Source of the DNA: a virus
IMG/VR virus record: IMGVR_UViG_3300021092_002721
Coordinates: 1 to 42,050 of that record
Reading direction: 5' to 3' (one strand)
Length of the DNA: 42,050 bases
Shown: piece by piece, positions 1 to 7,093 of the stretch
Position numbering within the stretch: position 1 is the stretch's first letter
Layout: each line of letters begins with the position of its first letter
The notes under the pieces: model-generated
The model's database searches: none
Seen by the model: the letters and a program-made list of their open reading frames with translations, nothing else
Told to the model about the DNA's origin: nothing
Position numbers and translations under genes: made by a program

Positions 1-125
1 TTCACGTGTTCAAACAGGTGAATCGCTTCGCCTTCAGCAACCGGCTTGGGAGCCGCTTCCTGACCGCTCAACTGACCGACCATCAGTCCCAGACCCATCA
101 GGGCCGCAAGAGCAAACGCCTTCAT
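1..125 (-). CDS. Secreted small protein, N-terminal part (runs off the window)
   Basis: The open frame starts at the ATG at 125 and leaves the window at position 1, so only 41 residues are visible. It begins MKAFALAALMGLGLMVGQL, a short positive start plus a hydrophobic core typical of a Sec signal peptide, with likely cleavage near the SG-QE junction. The visible mature part is Ala/Pro/Glu-rich. A purine-rich site (GAGAGG) lies about 8 bases before the start. The ATG overlaps the stop of the preceding small gene (ATGA), so the two are probably translationally coupled. Family and function cannot be told from the fragment. Confidence 0.6.
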   Translation of the reverse strand, partial: MKAFALAALMGLGLMVGQLSGQEAAPKPVAEGEAIHLFEHV

Positions 126-328
126 GTGTACCTCTCTCTTTTGACATAAAAGCCAACTAAATCAAATCGGGGTGGACACCCCCCCGTCTTGTACTTCTTG
201 ATGCCATCCAGGTTAAACTGTACTATAGTCGTTGCCTTTGTTACTGTTATATTTAGATGGCCGCCAAACCTTGTAGAACAATTGAATTCCTGATAAGCTT
301 CTTCAGCGATTATCTCATGGATATTCAT
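122..328 (-). CDS. Small hypothetical protein, 68 aa
   Basis: I do not recognise the family. The 68-residue product has two cysteines, a beta-like central stretch (LNITVTKATTIVQFNL) and a basic C terminus, with no signal peptide or membrane segment. The ribosome-binding site GAAAGG sits 7 bases before the ATG. The stop overlaps the start of the next, secreted gene by ATGA, which supports real coding and operon membership. It lies in a minus-strand run of small envelope-related genes, but it has no feature of its own that suggests a role. Confidence 0.5.
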   Translation of the reverse strand: MNIHEIIAEEAYQEFNCSTRFGGHLNITVTKATTIVQFNLDGIKKYKTGGCPPRFDLVGFYVKRERYT

Positions 329-380
329 GTTAGCCTTTCGTGTTCTAATGTCACATGATCATCAGGCAAAATTGCGATCA

Positions 381-581
381 TCACCATTCGTCCAGTTCCG
401 CTAGTTGTTCTGGACTAGCTTTGGTGATATTAATATATCTATTTGTGTTTTTATCTAAGACCATTCCCGGTCGTGGTGTGGTGCGTTCGAAGCACTTGCG
501 ATAGTATCTTACCAACTTAGTTGGAATTTTGCAGGACTTTCTGTATAATTTCAGCCACGCTTCAGACACCCCGGCCCGCAA
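381..581 (-). CDS. Small basic hypothetical protein, 66 aa
   Basis: The frame opens with a TTG codon; no in-frame ATG and no clear ribosome-binding site is visible, so the start is uncertain. The product is basic at the N terminus (KLYRKSCKIPTKLVRYYRK) and acidic at the C terminus (SPEQLAELDEW), a plausible small soluble protein. It sits between the thioredoxin-like lipoprotein gene and the 68-aa gene in the same direction. Family unknown. It could be a chance frame; composition and operon position are the only support. Confidence 0.35.
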   Translation of the reverse strand: MRAGVSEAWLKLYRKSCKIPTKLVRYYRKCFERTTPRPGMVLDKNTNRYINITKASPEQLAELDEW

Positions 582-663
582 CAGTTAACCATTCTAGGAG
601 CATCGGCGAAGGAATTAAACCTGAATCTGGCCTGTGCCTCACCTTCCCTTGTCTCATACAGGC

Positions 664-1629
664 TTACTTAATTTCATGATCTCTGTCATGCAACCACCGA
701 AGCTGCTCAGTAGTCAGAGTCGCTAACCATTGCCTATCATGTTTGCCGCGATGTATGCCATCATTCGTAAGATGCGTCAGCAACACAGAGCGACTCGGAG
801 TGCTGCTACCATTTATCAACCAGCGACCTGCCGAAAAACTGCCAACCGTCCGCGATTGCGCCTGATTTTCCGCAACCCGTGATGATCGCCACGAATCAAC
901 GAATTTTTTAAGTCCGTTCCAGCCTGTTTGTTGTCGCGTGTTTTTCACGTCCGCTTGCGATGGTGTTATTCCACTAATGTGCCACCAGAACGCAGGCCGC
1001 GACTTCAACCATACCGGAGCGTCGTCTTTCCACACAATCTGAAACGGCAATCCATCTGCACTCGCAAGTTCGCGTTTCGCGTTTTCACAGGGCTGACAGC
1101 CTGGCGAAGAATAACACCACACTTCCGGCAGGTCGACTTCCGCTGCAGCCGCCTCCATATCTCCATCGTCAAGCCATTTAAGCTTAAACGCACCTACACC
1201 GGTCTTTGCCACGCCATTACCATCGGCTTTGAGCAATACTTCGTAAAGCGACACTCCCCCAATCATGCGACTGAGCAAGTTCGTTCGCACCGTGGGCCAC
1301 GGCTTTTCAAACACAAACCGACCGCTGCCGTCGCCAATCTCATACTCGATCTTCGTGCCTGCTTTCGCGTCGAGGGTAGTGCCGTCACGCTCGACATGAA
1401 TCGGATTTGAAAAGGTAACGCTATTAGCCGTGCCAAACCAACTAGCCACCTCGCCGAATTGCTCCGGCGAAACCGCGACGGCGACCGATGTACCGCCCGC
1501 CGTTTCTTCCACCGGCTCAACGATGACAACGTCTTCCGGTTCAATTTCTTGTGAGTCGCCCGGCGGTCGTGCAGCGCAACCAAGCGACAACATCGTCGCG
1601 ACTGTGAGCGAAATTACGGTGTTTTTCAT
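664..1629 (-). CDS. Lipoprotein with thioredoxin-like domain
   Basis: The 321-residue product begins with a lipoprotein signal ending in the lipobox LSLGC (Cys18), so it should be lipid-anchored outside the inner membrane. After a low-complexity Glu/Val linker and a middle domain of unknown type, residues about 172-250 look thioredoxin-like: a C-x-x-C pair (CQPC, Cys178 and Cys181) after a beta strand and a possible cis-proline segment (SRPAFWW). The C terminus carries a short motif of the form LxTLTTEQLRWLHDRDH, which I recall from planctomycete-associated proteins but cannot verify. I chose the ATG at 1629 because GGAGG lies 8 bases before it; a frame extended five residues upstream has no such site. 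The role may be redox chemistry in the envelope, but substrate and reaction are unknown. Confidence 0.65.
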   Translation of the reverse strand: MKNTVISLTVATMLSLGCAARPPGDSQEIEPEDVVIVEPVEETAGGTSVAVAVSPEQFGEVASWFGTANSVTFSNPIHVERDGTTLDAKAGTKIEYEIGDGSGRFVFEKPWPTVRTNLLSRMIGGVSLYEVLLKADGNGVAKTGVGAFKLKWLDDGDMEAAAAEVDLPEVWCYSSPGCQPCENAKRELASADGLPFQIVWKDDAPVWLKSRPAFWWHISGITPSQADVKNTRQQTGWNGLKKFVDSWRSSRVAENQAQSRTVGSFSAGRWLINGSSTPSRSVLLTHLTNDGIHRGKHDRQWLATLTTEQLRWLHDRDHEIK

Positions 1630-1732
1630 TTCGAAACCCTCCACGCATTGCCGTGTGGCTCAGCCTCGCAAGTCGATTCCAAAAGTATTACAATGTTAAA
1701 TTCACACCGAGTGTCATTCTATATTTAAATTT

Positions 1733-1748
1733 GTCGCAAATCTGCGAC
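1733..1748. repeat. Inverted repeat in intergenic region
   Basis: Arms GTCGCA and TGCGAC flank AAATC-like spacer bases between the TM-protein gene (ending 1784) and the lipoprotein gene (starting 1629). On the minus strand it is followed by an A/T run. It could be a weak terminator for the upstream gene or an operator for the lipoprotein gene; the sequence does not decide. Confidence 0.35.
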
Positions 1749-1783
1749 GTTTGTCACCGGCCTATACCGCCAAACGCCCAGCA

Positions 1784-2116
1784 TTATTCGCCCCTCCACC
1801 AATCGATCAGCATTTTGATCCACGCATACAACGTCGGGATCAGGCCGAGAATCAGCAGGATCGGCACACCCGCCGCTTGCTCAACCTGCTGTTGGTTGCG
1901 GTTTGCGTTGTTTCGGACATGCTTTAACCCCTTTTTTAACACCTGCTCCGCCTTTTTTGCGTCGCAACCGAAAGGCAAACGCTGAGCCGCGTATGCGTGC
2001 AACTCCGCGAACACGTACGAAGACGCCTTTGTTTTTTGGTCATCGTCATAACTTAAAAGATAACCATGTTCGTTTAGTTTAGCAGTACATTTCACCGCTG
2101 CTTCGTGGTCTAGCAT
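1784..2116 (-). CDS. Small protein with C-terminal membrane segment (holin-like candidate)
   Basis: The 110-residue product has a soluble, charged N-terminal part (about 1-80) with a Lys/Gln-rich helix, then one strongly hydrophobic segment (VPILLILGLIPTLYAWI) close to the C terminus, ending in a Trp/Arg-rich tail. That makes it a tail-anchored membrane protein with most of the chain in the cytoplasm or periplasm. The start overlaps the end of the cysteine-protease gene by 7 bases and has AGGTGA before it, so the two are co-translated. Holins and other lysis partners are often small membrane proteins next to the muralytic enzyme, which is the only reason to suggest that role. Confidence 0.6.
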   Translation of the reverse strand: MLDHEAAVKCTAKLNEHGYLLSYDDDQKTKASSYVFAELHAYAAQRLPFGCDAKKAEQVLKKGLKHVRNNANRNQQQVEQAAGVPILLILGLIPTLYAWIKMLIDWWRGE

Positions 2117-2925
2117 GTGTCACCTGCTTTCGACTCCGACCATGATTTACGTTGTGGCTCTACCTCGTCAATGCGACTGAATCCGAGCGCAAAAAAATTC
2201 GCGTCCTTTTTCCATACCTCATCCCACAGGTCGCGAGTTATTATCGCTCGTCCGTGTTTGCCCCATTGTGTGCCATGACTGTTTTGCACCACTGGACAAA
2301 GTAGATCATCGAACGTGTCCCAGCCCACGATCAGCCGTGCATGATAACCACGAAACGATCCACTTGTACCGACCCGCTTCGATTCACAACCGGTACAACC
2401 ATCTTGGCCGCTTGTCCATTTCGTGCCGATAACTATACACCGATGGTCTGTCAACCAGTTGATTGCCGTATCCCAATCACGGCAGTCGTAGCGAACTTCT
2501 CCATGATGCTTATGATTTGCTGCCTCGGTGTACGCTGCTTGAGGCAACCGTGTGCTGTATCGCTCTAAAAATGGACACGTTGATTCCAGACACGATCCAA
2601 ATTTTGTGGCGGCAATCAATGTACTCGTAATAGACGTGCCGCCGTCGCGACCGAGGAAGTTACCGCATGACTGACTGGTAATATAACCAAATCGGCGACT
2701 AAATCGAATCACCTCGCCAGTTGCCACATAATTGGCGTGTGACGCTGCGGTCGCAATCGAATGACCCGCGCATGAATTTGTTCTTCCTTGAGACTCGACG
2801 ATCAAAGGTGGCACCCAGCATGGTGTGACGTCTTCGCCTGCACCAAACGACACTGGCACCTTAGCTAAATCGTGAATCGTTTGTTCGTGCTGTTCGTCAA
2901 TGATGAGGCCGAGTCCGTCACTCAT
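2110..2925 (-). CDS. Papain-family (C1A) cysteine protease
   Basis: The 271-residue protein carries the papain-family residues in order. Gln46 supplies the oxyanion hole and Cys52 sits in QGRTNSCAGHS (papain: QGxCGSCWAFS). His195 lies in GYHARLIVGWD, and Asn215 in QNSHGTQWGKHG (papain: NSWGxxWG). There is no signal peptide or obvious propeptide, so it is probably made in the cytoplasm and needs help to reach an outer target. It is coupled on both sides, to a lipoprotein gene (4-base overlap) and a membrane-protein gene (7-base overlap). I infer a lysis or envelope-digesting function, possibly against a protein layer, rather than virion maturation. The stop codon is TAG. Confidence 0.8.
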   Translation of the reverse strand: MSDGLGLIIDEQHEQTIHDLAKVPVSFGAGEDVTPCWVPPLIVESQGRTNSCAGHSIATAASHANYVATGEVIRFSRRFGYITSQSCGNFLGRDGGTSITSTLIAATKFGSCLESTCPFLERYSTRLPQAAYTEAANHKHHGEVRYDCRDWDTAINWLTDHRCIVIGTKWTSGQDGCTGCESKRVGTSGSFRGYHARLIVGWDTFDDLLCPVVQNSHGTQWGKHGRAIITRDLWDEVWKKDANFFALGFSRIDEVEPQRKSWSESKAGDTC

Positions 2926-3308
2926 TTTCCTGCCCTTTCCGCCGCCTTTGCCAACTCCTCAATCACCGCGTCAAACGCCGCTTGGTCGTCCTGCGGCAAC
3001 TCGTCAAGTCGTTTTGCTAGAGCGTCAGCAACACGTTTCCAGCTTTCAGTGCTCGCTTCCGCACCGGCCTGCTCGATGGCTTGTATTCGTTTGCCGTCGT
3101 ACTTCGTGCCTTTGAGTGCTCGCAATTTCGCCGCTCGAAGCACGTCACGTTTCTGGAACGACTCGAACGCAATTTGCTCCAGCGTGTTTGCTCTCGGAGA
3201 CGGTTTCTTTGGTTCGGCAACATCAGCCACGCAGCCGGTGATCAGCAGCGCACACACTAACAATAGAAGGCGGCAATCAATGCCGCGTTTGATTTGTGGT
3301 TGGTTCAC
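2922..3308 (-). CDS. Small lipoprotein, helical (spanin-like candidate)
   Basis: Starting from the GTG at 3308, which has GGGAG 7 bases upstream, the 128-residue product has a basic N terminus and a hydrophobic stretch ending in the lipobox LLITGC. The mature part is charged and predicted helical (Glu/Lys/Ala-rich), with no cysteines after the lipid-anchored one. Outer-membrane lipoproteins of this size next to lysis genes can act as o-spanins, but no matching inner-membrane partner is obvious. Its stop overlaps the protease start (ATGA). A longer reading adds ten residues without a ribosome-binding site. Confidence 0.6.
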   Translation of the reverse strand: MNQPQIKRGIDCRLLLLVCALLITGCVADVAEPKKPSPRANTLEQIAFESFQKRDVLRAAKLRALKGTKYDGKRIQAIEQAGAEASTESWKRVADALAKRLDELPQDDQAAFDAVIEELAKAAERAGK

Positions 3309-3428
3309 CTTAAAACTCCCAGTAATCTCGACGACCAACTAACGATTATCAGTGCTGCCTCAGTCCGCAAAAGAGCGAGACCAAACCAATCAGCTACCAC
3401 GCAAGCACACCAACGACAACATCACCAA

Positions 3429-3845
3429 TTATGTCTTCGGCTCCGCTGATTTTAGCAAAATTCGAGAAGACAAACTGTGAACCTGTTTCAGTCCCTCGGC
3501 GTCACCCTTGACACTGCGGTCAATCTCCAGCGTCAACAACGCTACACGAATCAATGAGTCGGTCACGTTCGCTTTTCCGTCGAGGATTGGCCTCAGCAGG
3601 TCGATAGAATTGGTAATCGTGCCACCGTCTTTGACGAGCGACGACAGCGACCCGCCATTGACGACGGACCAAATCATGCCACCGATCGAAGTCAGCAGGC
3701 CGACAATGCCAACACCGTTGCCTACTTGAGCCGCTGATTCACTGGTACCATAGGCCAGCGGCGACTGATATGCGGCTACCGTCAACGCGGTAAAACCAGC
3801 CATACCTACAGCAGAAATTAAAATTACGATTTGATTACGATTCAT
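3429..3845 (-). CDS. Two-TM membrane protein (holin candidate)
   Basis: The 138-residue product has two hydrophobic segments: residues about 6-26 (VILISAVGMAGFTALTVAAY) and about 43-63 (Gly-rich, VGIVGLLTSIGGMIWSVV). A soluble C-terminal half follows, with short helices. The site AAAGGAG lies 5 bases before the ATG. It is the first gene of the minus-strand operon that continues through the lipoprotein, protease and single-TM protein. Two small membrane proteins around a lytic-type enzyme fit a holin/antiholin arrangement, but this is inference from position and topology. Confidence 0.6.
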   Translation of the reverse strand: MNRNQIVILISAVGMAGFTALTVAAYQSPLAYGTSESAAQVGNGVGIVGLLTSIGGMIWSVVNGGSLSSLVKDGGTITNSIDLLRPILDGKANVTDSLIRVALLTLEIDRSVKGDAEGLKQVHSLSSRILLKSAEPKT

Positions 3846-4456
3846 TTGTGCTCCTTTGTCACACGTAAAACTTTTGATGGTCTATAAGCTAAAAAAACCA
3901 AGACGACCTTCTAAGGTTAAACAAAACATCTAACACCTAGGTCCTAGTAGGGAATATCAAGATCGAAACCAATTACCTTCTGTCTCTACTGTAAAAAACG
4001 GACCCCAACTAATTTATCACTCCATTTCTATCAAGCTCCACCGTCTCAAGTCAGCAGTTAATATCACCTTAACACTGTGAACCGCTGAGGACAGTCGGCC
4101 TTCTCCATTATCAAACTCCGTGGTGTTCATACAAACGTCAATATTTTTGACGACCGGGGGCAGATTTGAATGCTTCGATAATAGTCCTTTTAGTTAGTTT
4201 TATCTGGACGCTTTGCCAAATGTGGTCTGAATTTCTGACCAGCACGACCTATAGTTGTTCTCCCCACACACGTGTCAACATTCCGATGACAGGACATAAC
4301 CAAGAGATCGATTGAAAGTAAGTGGGACTAATGTGCTTTTACGCCCCACATTCAACTCACCGCGTTCGCGTTCCGATATTTTCGATGCCACCGGTTGGAT
4401 CTCCTAATGAGGACGACATCAAAATACGACCGCTGTTTCGCTTTCAGCAAATGGAG
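3846..4456. other. Intergenic stretch, no gene recognised
   Basis: I see no frame of convincing length or composition on either strand in this 611-base region. It contains a small palindrome around CTAGGTCCTAG near 3936-3946 and a weak five-base stem (GTGGG...CCCAC) near 4322-4349. It may hold the promoter of the operon starting at 3845, but no clear promoter box stands out. Confidence 0.4.
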
Positions 4457-4858
4457 TCATGCCGATTTCTCTTGTGGATGGAATTGCTGTGATAAATGTT
4501 GTAACCGGGTGTCTTCTGGGACATCGTATACCCGATTTGAAGATTCAACAATCGAGTATAATCTGATTTTCGGGCCACTAAACAGACCATCAAGTTCTGT
4601 CAATATTTCGTGCCCATCGAAATGTGAGTTCAATCCGAAAATCTCAATAACCCTAGCGGCTTGTTGAGTAGTAAATTTCCTTATCCCAATTTGTCTGAAT
4701 TCAAACAAAATTCCTACGGCTATTGCGATATTGGTTTCACGTACTGACACGATTGCGGTTGGTGTCGGTTGCGTCGTGGCACTCGCAAAAAGCTTTCGCA
4801 CTTCACGCCGCTTATCATTTGAAAATCCGCCGATCAGTGTGTGTAGATAATTCGACAT
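4457..4858 (-). CDS. Hypothetical protein, 133 aa
   Basis: I do not recognise this family. The product is soluble, with an N-terminal segment rich in Lys/Arg (NDKRREVRKLF), a hydrophobic middle stretch (NIAIAVGILFEF) that is probably a buried strand or helix rather than a membrane span, and a polar C terminus. AGAGGATCACA before the ATG gives a good ribosome-binding site. It stands alone between two gene-poor stretches, so the neighbours give no clue. Confidence 0.55.
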   Translation of the reverse strand: MSNYLHTLIGGFSNDKRREVRKLFASATTQPTPTAIVSVRETNIAIAVGILFEFRQIGIRKFTTQQAARVIEIFGLNSHFDGHEILTELDGLFSGPKIRLYSIVESSNRVYDVPEDTRLQHLSQQFHPQEKSA

Positions 4859-5192
4859 TGTGATCCTCTTGGAATATGGTTATGGACTATGTAGCAAGTA
4901 ATAAAACTTACACAGACAAGTTATTTTGGGTAGCCATATCCAAAGATGGTATTCAGTTACGTCAACGTGATGGACACAATTCTGAAGCCATCGACAGGCG
5001 TAATCTATAAACCATGCTTTTGGTTGACGATAAAAACAACCCAATCTTCACGCAACATTTCAAACTTGGCCATTAACTTATTTATCGTTGTAGGACGGCC
5101 TTGCGACCAATTTGGTGAATTAACTGGGCTTGAAGAGGATCTGACTCGATCATCATAATGCAGCCCGACTCAGCGAAATTAGCCAAGATTCA
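4859..5192. other. Intergenic stretch, no gene recognised
   Basis: About 330 bases with no convincing gene. A plus-strand frame at 4946-5158 exists but lacks a ribosome-binding site and reads against all its neighbours. No strong hairpin or promoter box was found. Confidence 0.4.
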
Positions 5193-5333
5193 TCAGAAAG
5201 ACGATTCCCAAATCGCCGCGTCAAACATGTCACCCCCAACCACTGACGCGGTTTCGCCGTTTGCCAACGCCCTTCCCACAGCTCGCCTACCTTGGCTAGC
5301 ATAACCACGCATACTGAATCTACCGCTGCTCAT
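5193..5333 (-). CDS. Small protein after the fibre-like gene, 46 aa
   Basis: This short gene starts two bases after the stop of the large fibre-like gene (TGA-GC-ATG), so translation is probably coupled. The product begins MSSGRFSMRGYASQGRRAVG and continues with a segment of the form ANGETASVVGGDMFDAAIWE. The basic Gly/Arg-rich first half and acidic second half look like real protein rather than noise. I know of no named family. It is likely a small virion component or assembly partner of the preceding structural protein, by position only. Confidence 0.6.
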   Translation of the reverse strand: MSSGRFSMRGYASQGRRAVGRALANGETASVVGGDMFDAAIWESSF

Positions 5334-5335
5334 GC

Positions 5336-6712
5336 TCACGCCTTGCTCAATGTCGTTGTGCTGCGATTGCCGCTCGAATCCAGCCCGCTGTAATCAACCG
5401 TGAACGTACTTCCCCCGATCGTCAGGGTGTAAGTTTCCTCCGCCGTCTGTGCATCACTGCAGGCCCCCACCAGTGCCGTCAGAGCAAACGTCACACGGTC
5501 AATGATGATCGTCTGATTCGCCGTCGTCGCCAGCCCAGCTTGAATCGCCGTGATAGTTGCCGCCGCCAGTGCGTCCGCCGGTATACTGTCCGGCTCGGCA
5601 TCATGCAGCACCGCCGCCGCATGATTGCTGCCAGTGATCTGCAGGCTGCTGTTGCTGTCCGTTGACCTGACCACCCTTGCCCCGAAACTGCCCGCAGTCG
5701 TGTAAGTCGTTAGCAGTGAGTTCCAGACCGCTGCCGCTGTCCCTGCCGTGTTCAGTGGTGCCGTGTAGCTCGCTGCCAGCAGTGCATCGTCAGTACCTCT
5801 CATATCACTGTTTGCCGTCGTTGTATCGACCAGCACAACACGCGAAACGTGACCACTAGCATTGATGCCAAGGGCTGCAAAGTTGCTCGGGAACGTCACT
5901 CCGGAAATGCTGCCAACCGACCCGACGACGTTGCCGCCGACATTGCCTGTCACGCTTGCTACAGCACCGCCAGCAAAACTGCTGACCGTTGCGGGAAATG
6001 TCGCCGCAAGAAAACCAGTCGGCTGCACATAGGTGGGCATCGGCATTCCTGTTACAGTCACGCCGTTCCATTGATCCGTATTTGCCGTGACTCTGTTTGT
6101 CACGCTGCCTACAGCCCCCGTCACGCTTCCTACGGCCCCCGTCACGCTGCCCACGGAGCCGCTCACGTTGCCTGTGATGTTTGCCGTCTGATTACCGAGT
6201 CCGGTTACTGCAATCAGTGCGTAGCCGGTTTTGTCGTTGTTTGTGCTTACTGTGACGCCTGCAGTCACCGACGCTACAGCACCACCGGCAAATGTTGATC
6301 GCGTTGAGACTGCTACGTCGATGCGACCTAATTCGGTTGCCAATTCCGTTCTGACTGCCGTTGCATTCGTTGCCGCTGTCGGTGGTGTTGTATAGCCCGA
6401 GGTTGCGAGCCTGCTGCTCACTGTTGCATCAAGATAGTCAGCGTTTGGGGTTTCATATGCGATGTAAGTGCCATCGGCATTCGCTAATCTGACCCACCAC
6501 TGAGCGAGCAGCGTTCCGGCTGGGTTTGTAGCGACTAATCGATACACGCCTGCGAGTGTGCTCGTCACCGTTGCGACGTACACGCCCGTGGCATTTGTTC
6601 TGGCTGTGACGCTGCCTGCTGTTGCCTCAATCGTATCAGACCCCGCAGCGAATAGTTTTGCTGTGATTGTCTGGCCGGATGGGGCTGCAAATTCGATTGT
6701 CTGCGTTGCCAT
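5336..6712 (-). CDS. Fibre-like structural protein with Gly/Ser/Val/Thr repeats
   Basis: The 458-residue product is rich in Ala, Thr, Ser, Val and Gly and poor in charged residues and cysteine, as in phage tail fibres and appendages. The N-terminal 70 residues look like a small beta domain (ending VYRLVATNPAGTLLAQWWV). The middle holds near-perfect GSVTGAV repeats (21-base DNA units around 6105-6165) and further SVTG/NVGG-type short repeats. The C terminus (about 400-458) looks like a compact beta domain (TYTLTIGGSTFTVDYSG). GAGGCGA precedes the start. It lies in a structural operon with another fibre-like gene. Role in host binding is inferred from composition. Confidence 0.6.
   Translation of the reverse strand: MATQTIEFAAPSGQTITAKLFAAGSDTIEATAGSVTARTNATGVYVATVTSTLAGVYRLVATNPAGTLLAQWWVRLANADGTYIAYETPNADYLDATVSSRLATSGYTTPPTAATNATAVRTELATELGRIDVAVSTRSTFAGGAVASVTAGVTVSTNNDKTGYALIAVTGLGNQTANITGNVSGSVGSVTGAVGSVTGAVGSVTNRVTANTDQWNGVTVTGMPMPTYVQPTGFLAATFPATVSSFAGGAVASVTGNVGGNVVGSVGSISGVTFPSNFAALGINASGHVSRVVLVDTTTANSDMRGTDDALLAASYTAPLNTAGTAAAVWNSLLTTYTTAGSFGARVVRSTDSNSSLQITGSNHAAAVLHDAEPDSIPADALAAATITAIQAGLATTANQTIIIDRVTFALTALVGACSDAQTAEETYTLTIGGSTFTVDYSGLDSSGNRSTTTLSKA
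6105..6165 (-). repeat. In-frame 21-base tandem repeats in fibre-like gene
   Basis: Three near-identical 21-base units encode GSVTGAV-type heptads in the middle of the fibre-like protein. Units differ at a few positions. Such repeats can change copy number and so the length of a fibre shaft. Confidence 0.6.
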
Positions 6713-6715
6713 TGA

Positions 6716-7093
6716 TTACGTCGCCTCTGTTGATGCCGATTGCCATAATGGCAGTAGTTCACCGATCACGATTCTGTCGTCTTGACCCATTTCATACGAC
6801 CAAGCTGCTTTTTGATATTCGACGGGCAAAACTGTGCCGTAGGTTGATACAAATTGCCGACCCATACCGAGCAACAGTAACACTGTAGTCGGTGGCATTG
6901 CATCGATGATGTCTTGCATTTGCTGGCGAGTATGAATGCTGCCGCCACCGAGTTGATTCACGCCCCAAGTGTGCTGATACGCGGCAATGAATTCGTTAAT
7001 AACATTTTCCTCAGCCTGATTGGCTCGGATAATGATGTTTTCGGCATACTCTGCCGCTCTGTTTTTTGGTATTGCTGGTACTGGTAATGGCAT
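6716..7093 (-). CDS. Hypothetical protein between two fibre-like genes, 125 aa
   Basis: The family is not recognised. The 125-residue product is mostly helical by composition, with a hydrophobic segment PPTTVLLLLGMGRQFV that is short for a membrane span, and aromatic residues near the C terminus (KAAWSYEMGQ). Its start shares bases with the stop of the larger fibre gene upstream (TAATG), and the next gene begins three bases after its own stop. This tight packing suggests a virion protein or fibre-assembly chaperone; tail-fibre genes often have such small partners. Confidence 0.55.
   Translation of the reverse strand: MPLPVPAIPKNRAAEYAENIIIRANQAEENVINEFIAAYQHTWGVNQLGGGSIHTRQQMQDIIDAMPPTTVLLLLGMGRQFVSTYGTVLPVEYQKAAWSYEMGQDDRIVIGELLPLWQSASTEAT

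Noticed and set aside
928-1410. 160-residue plus-strand frame antisense to the thioredoxin-like lipoprotein gene
   Set aside because: Basic, Arg/Cys/His-rich composition with no ribosome-binding site; the minus-strand gene has a signal peptide and CxxC motif.
4946-5158. 70-residue plus-strand frame in a gap
   Set aside because: No ribosome-binding site, weak composition and no partner gene; kept as gap.
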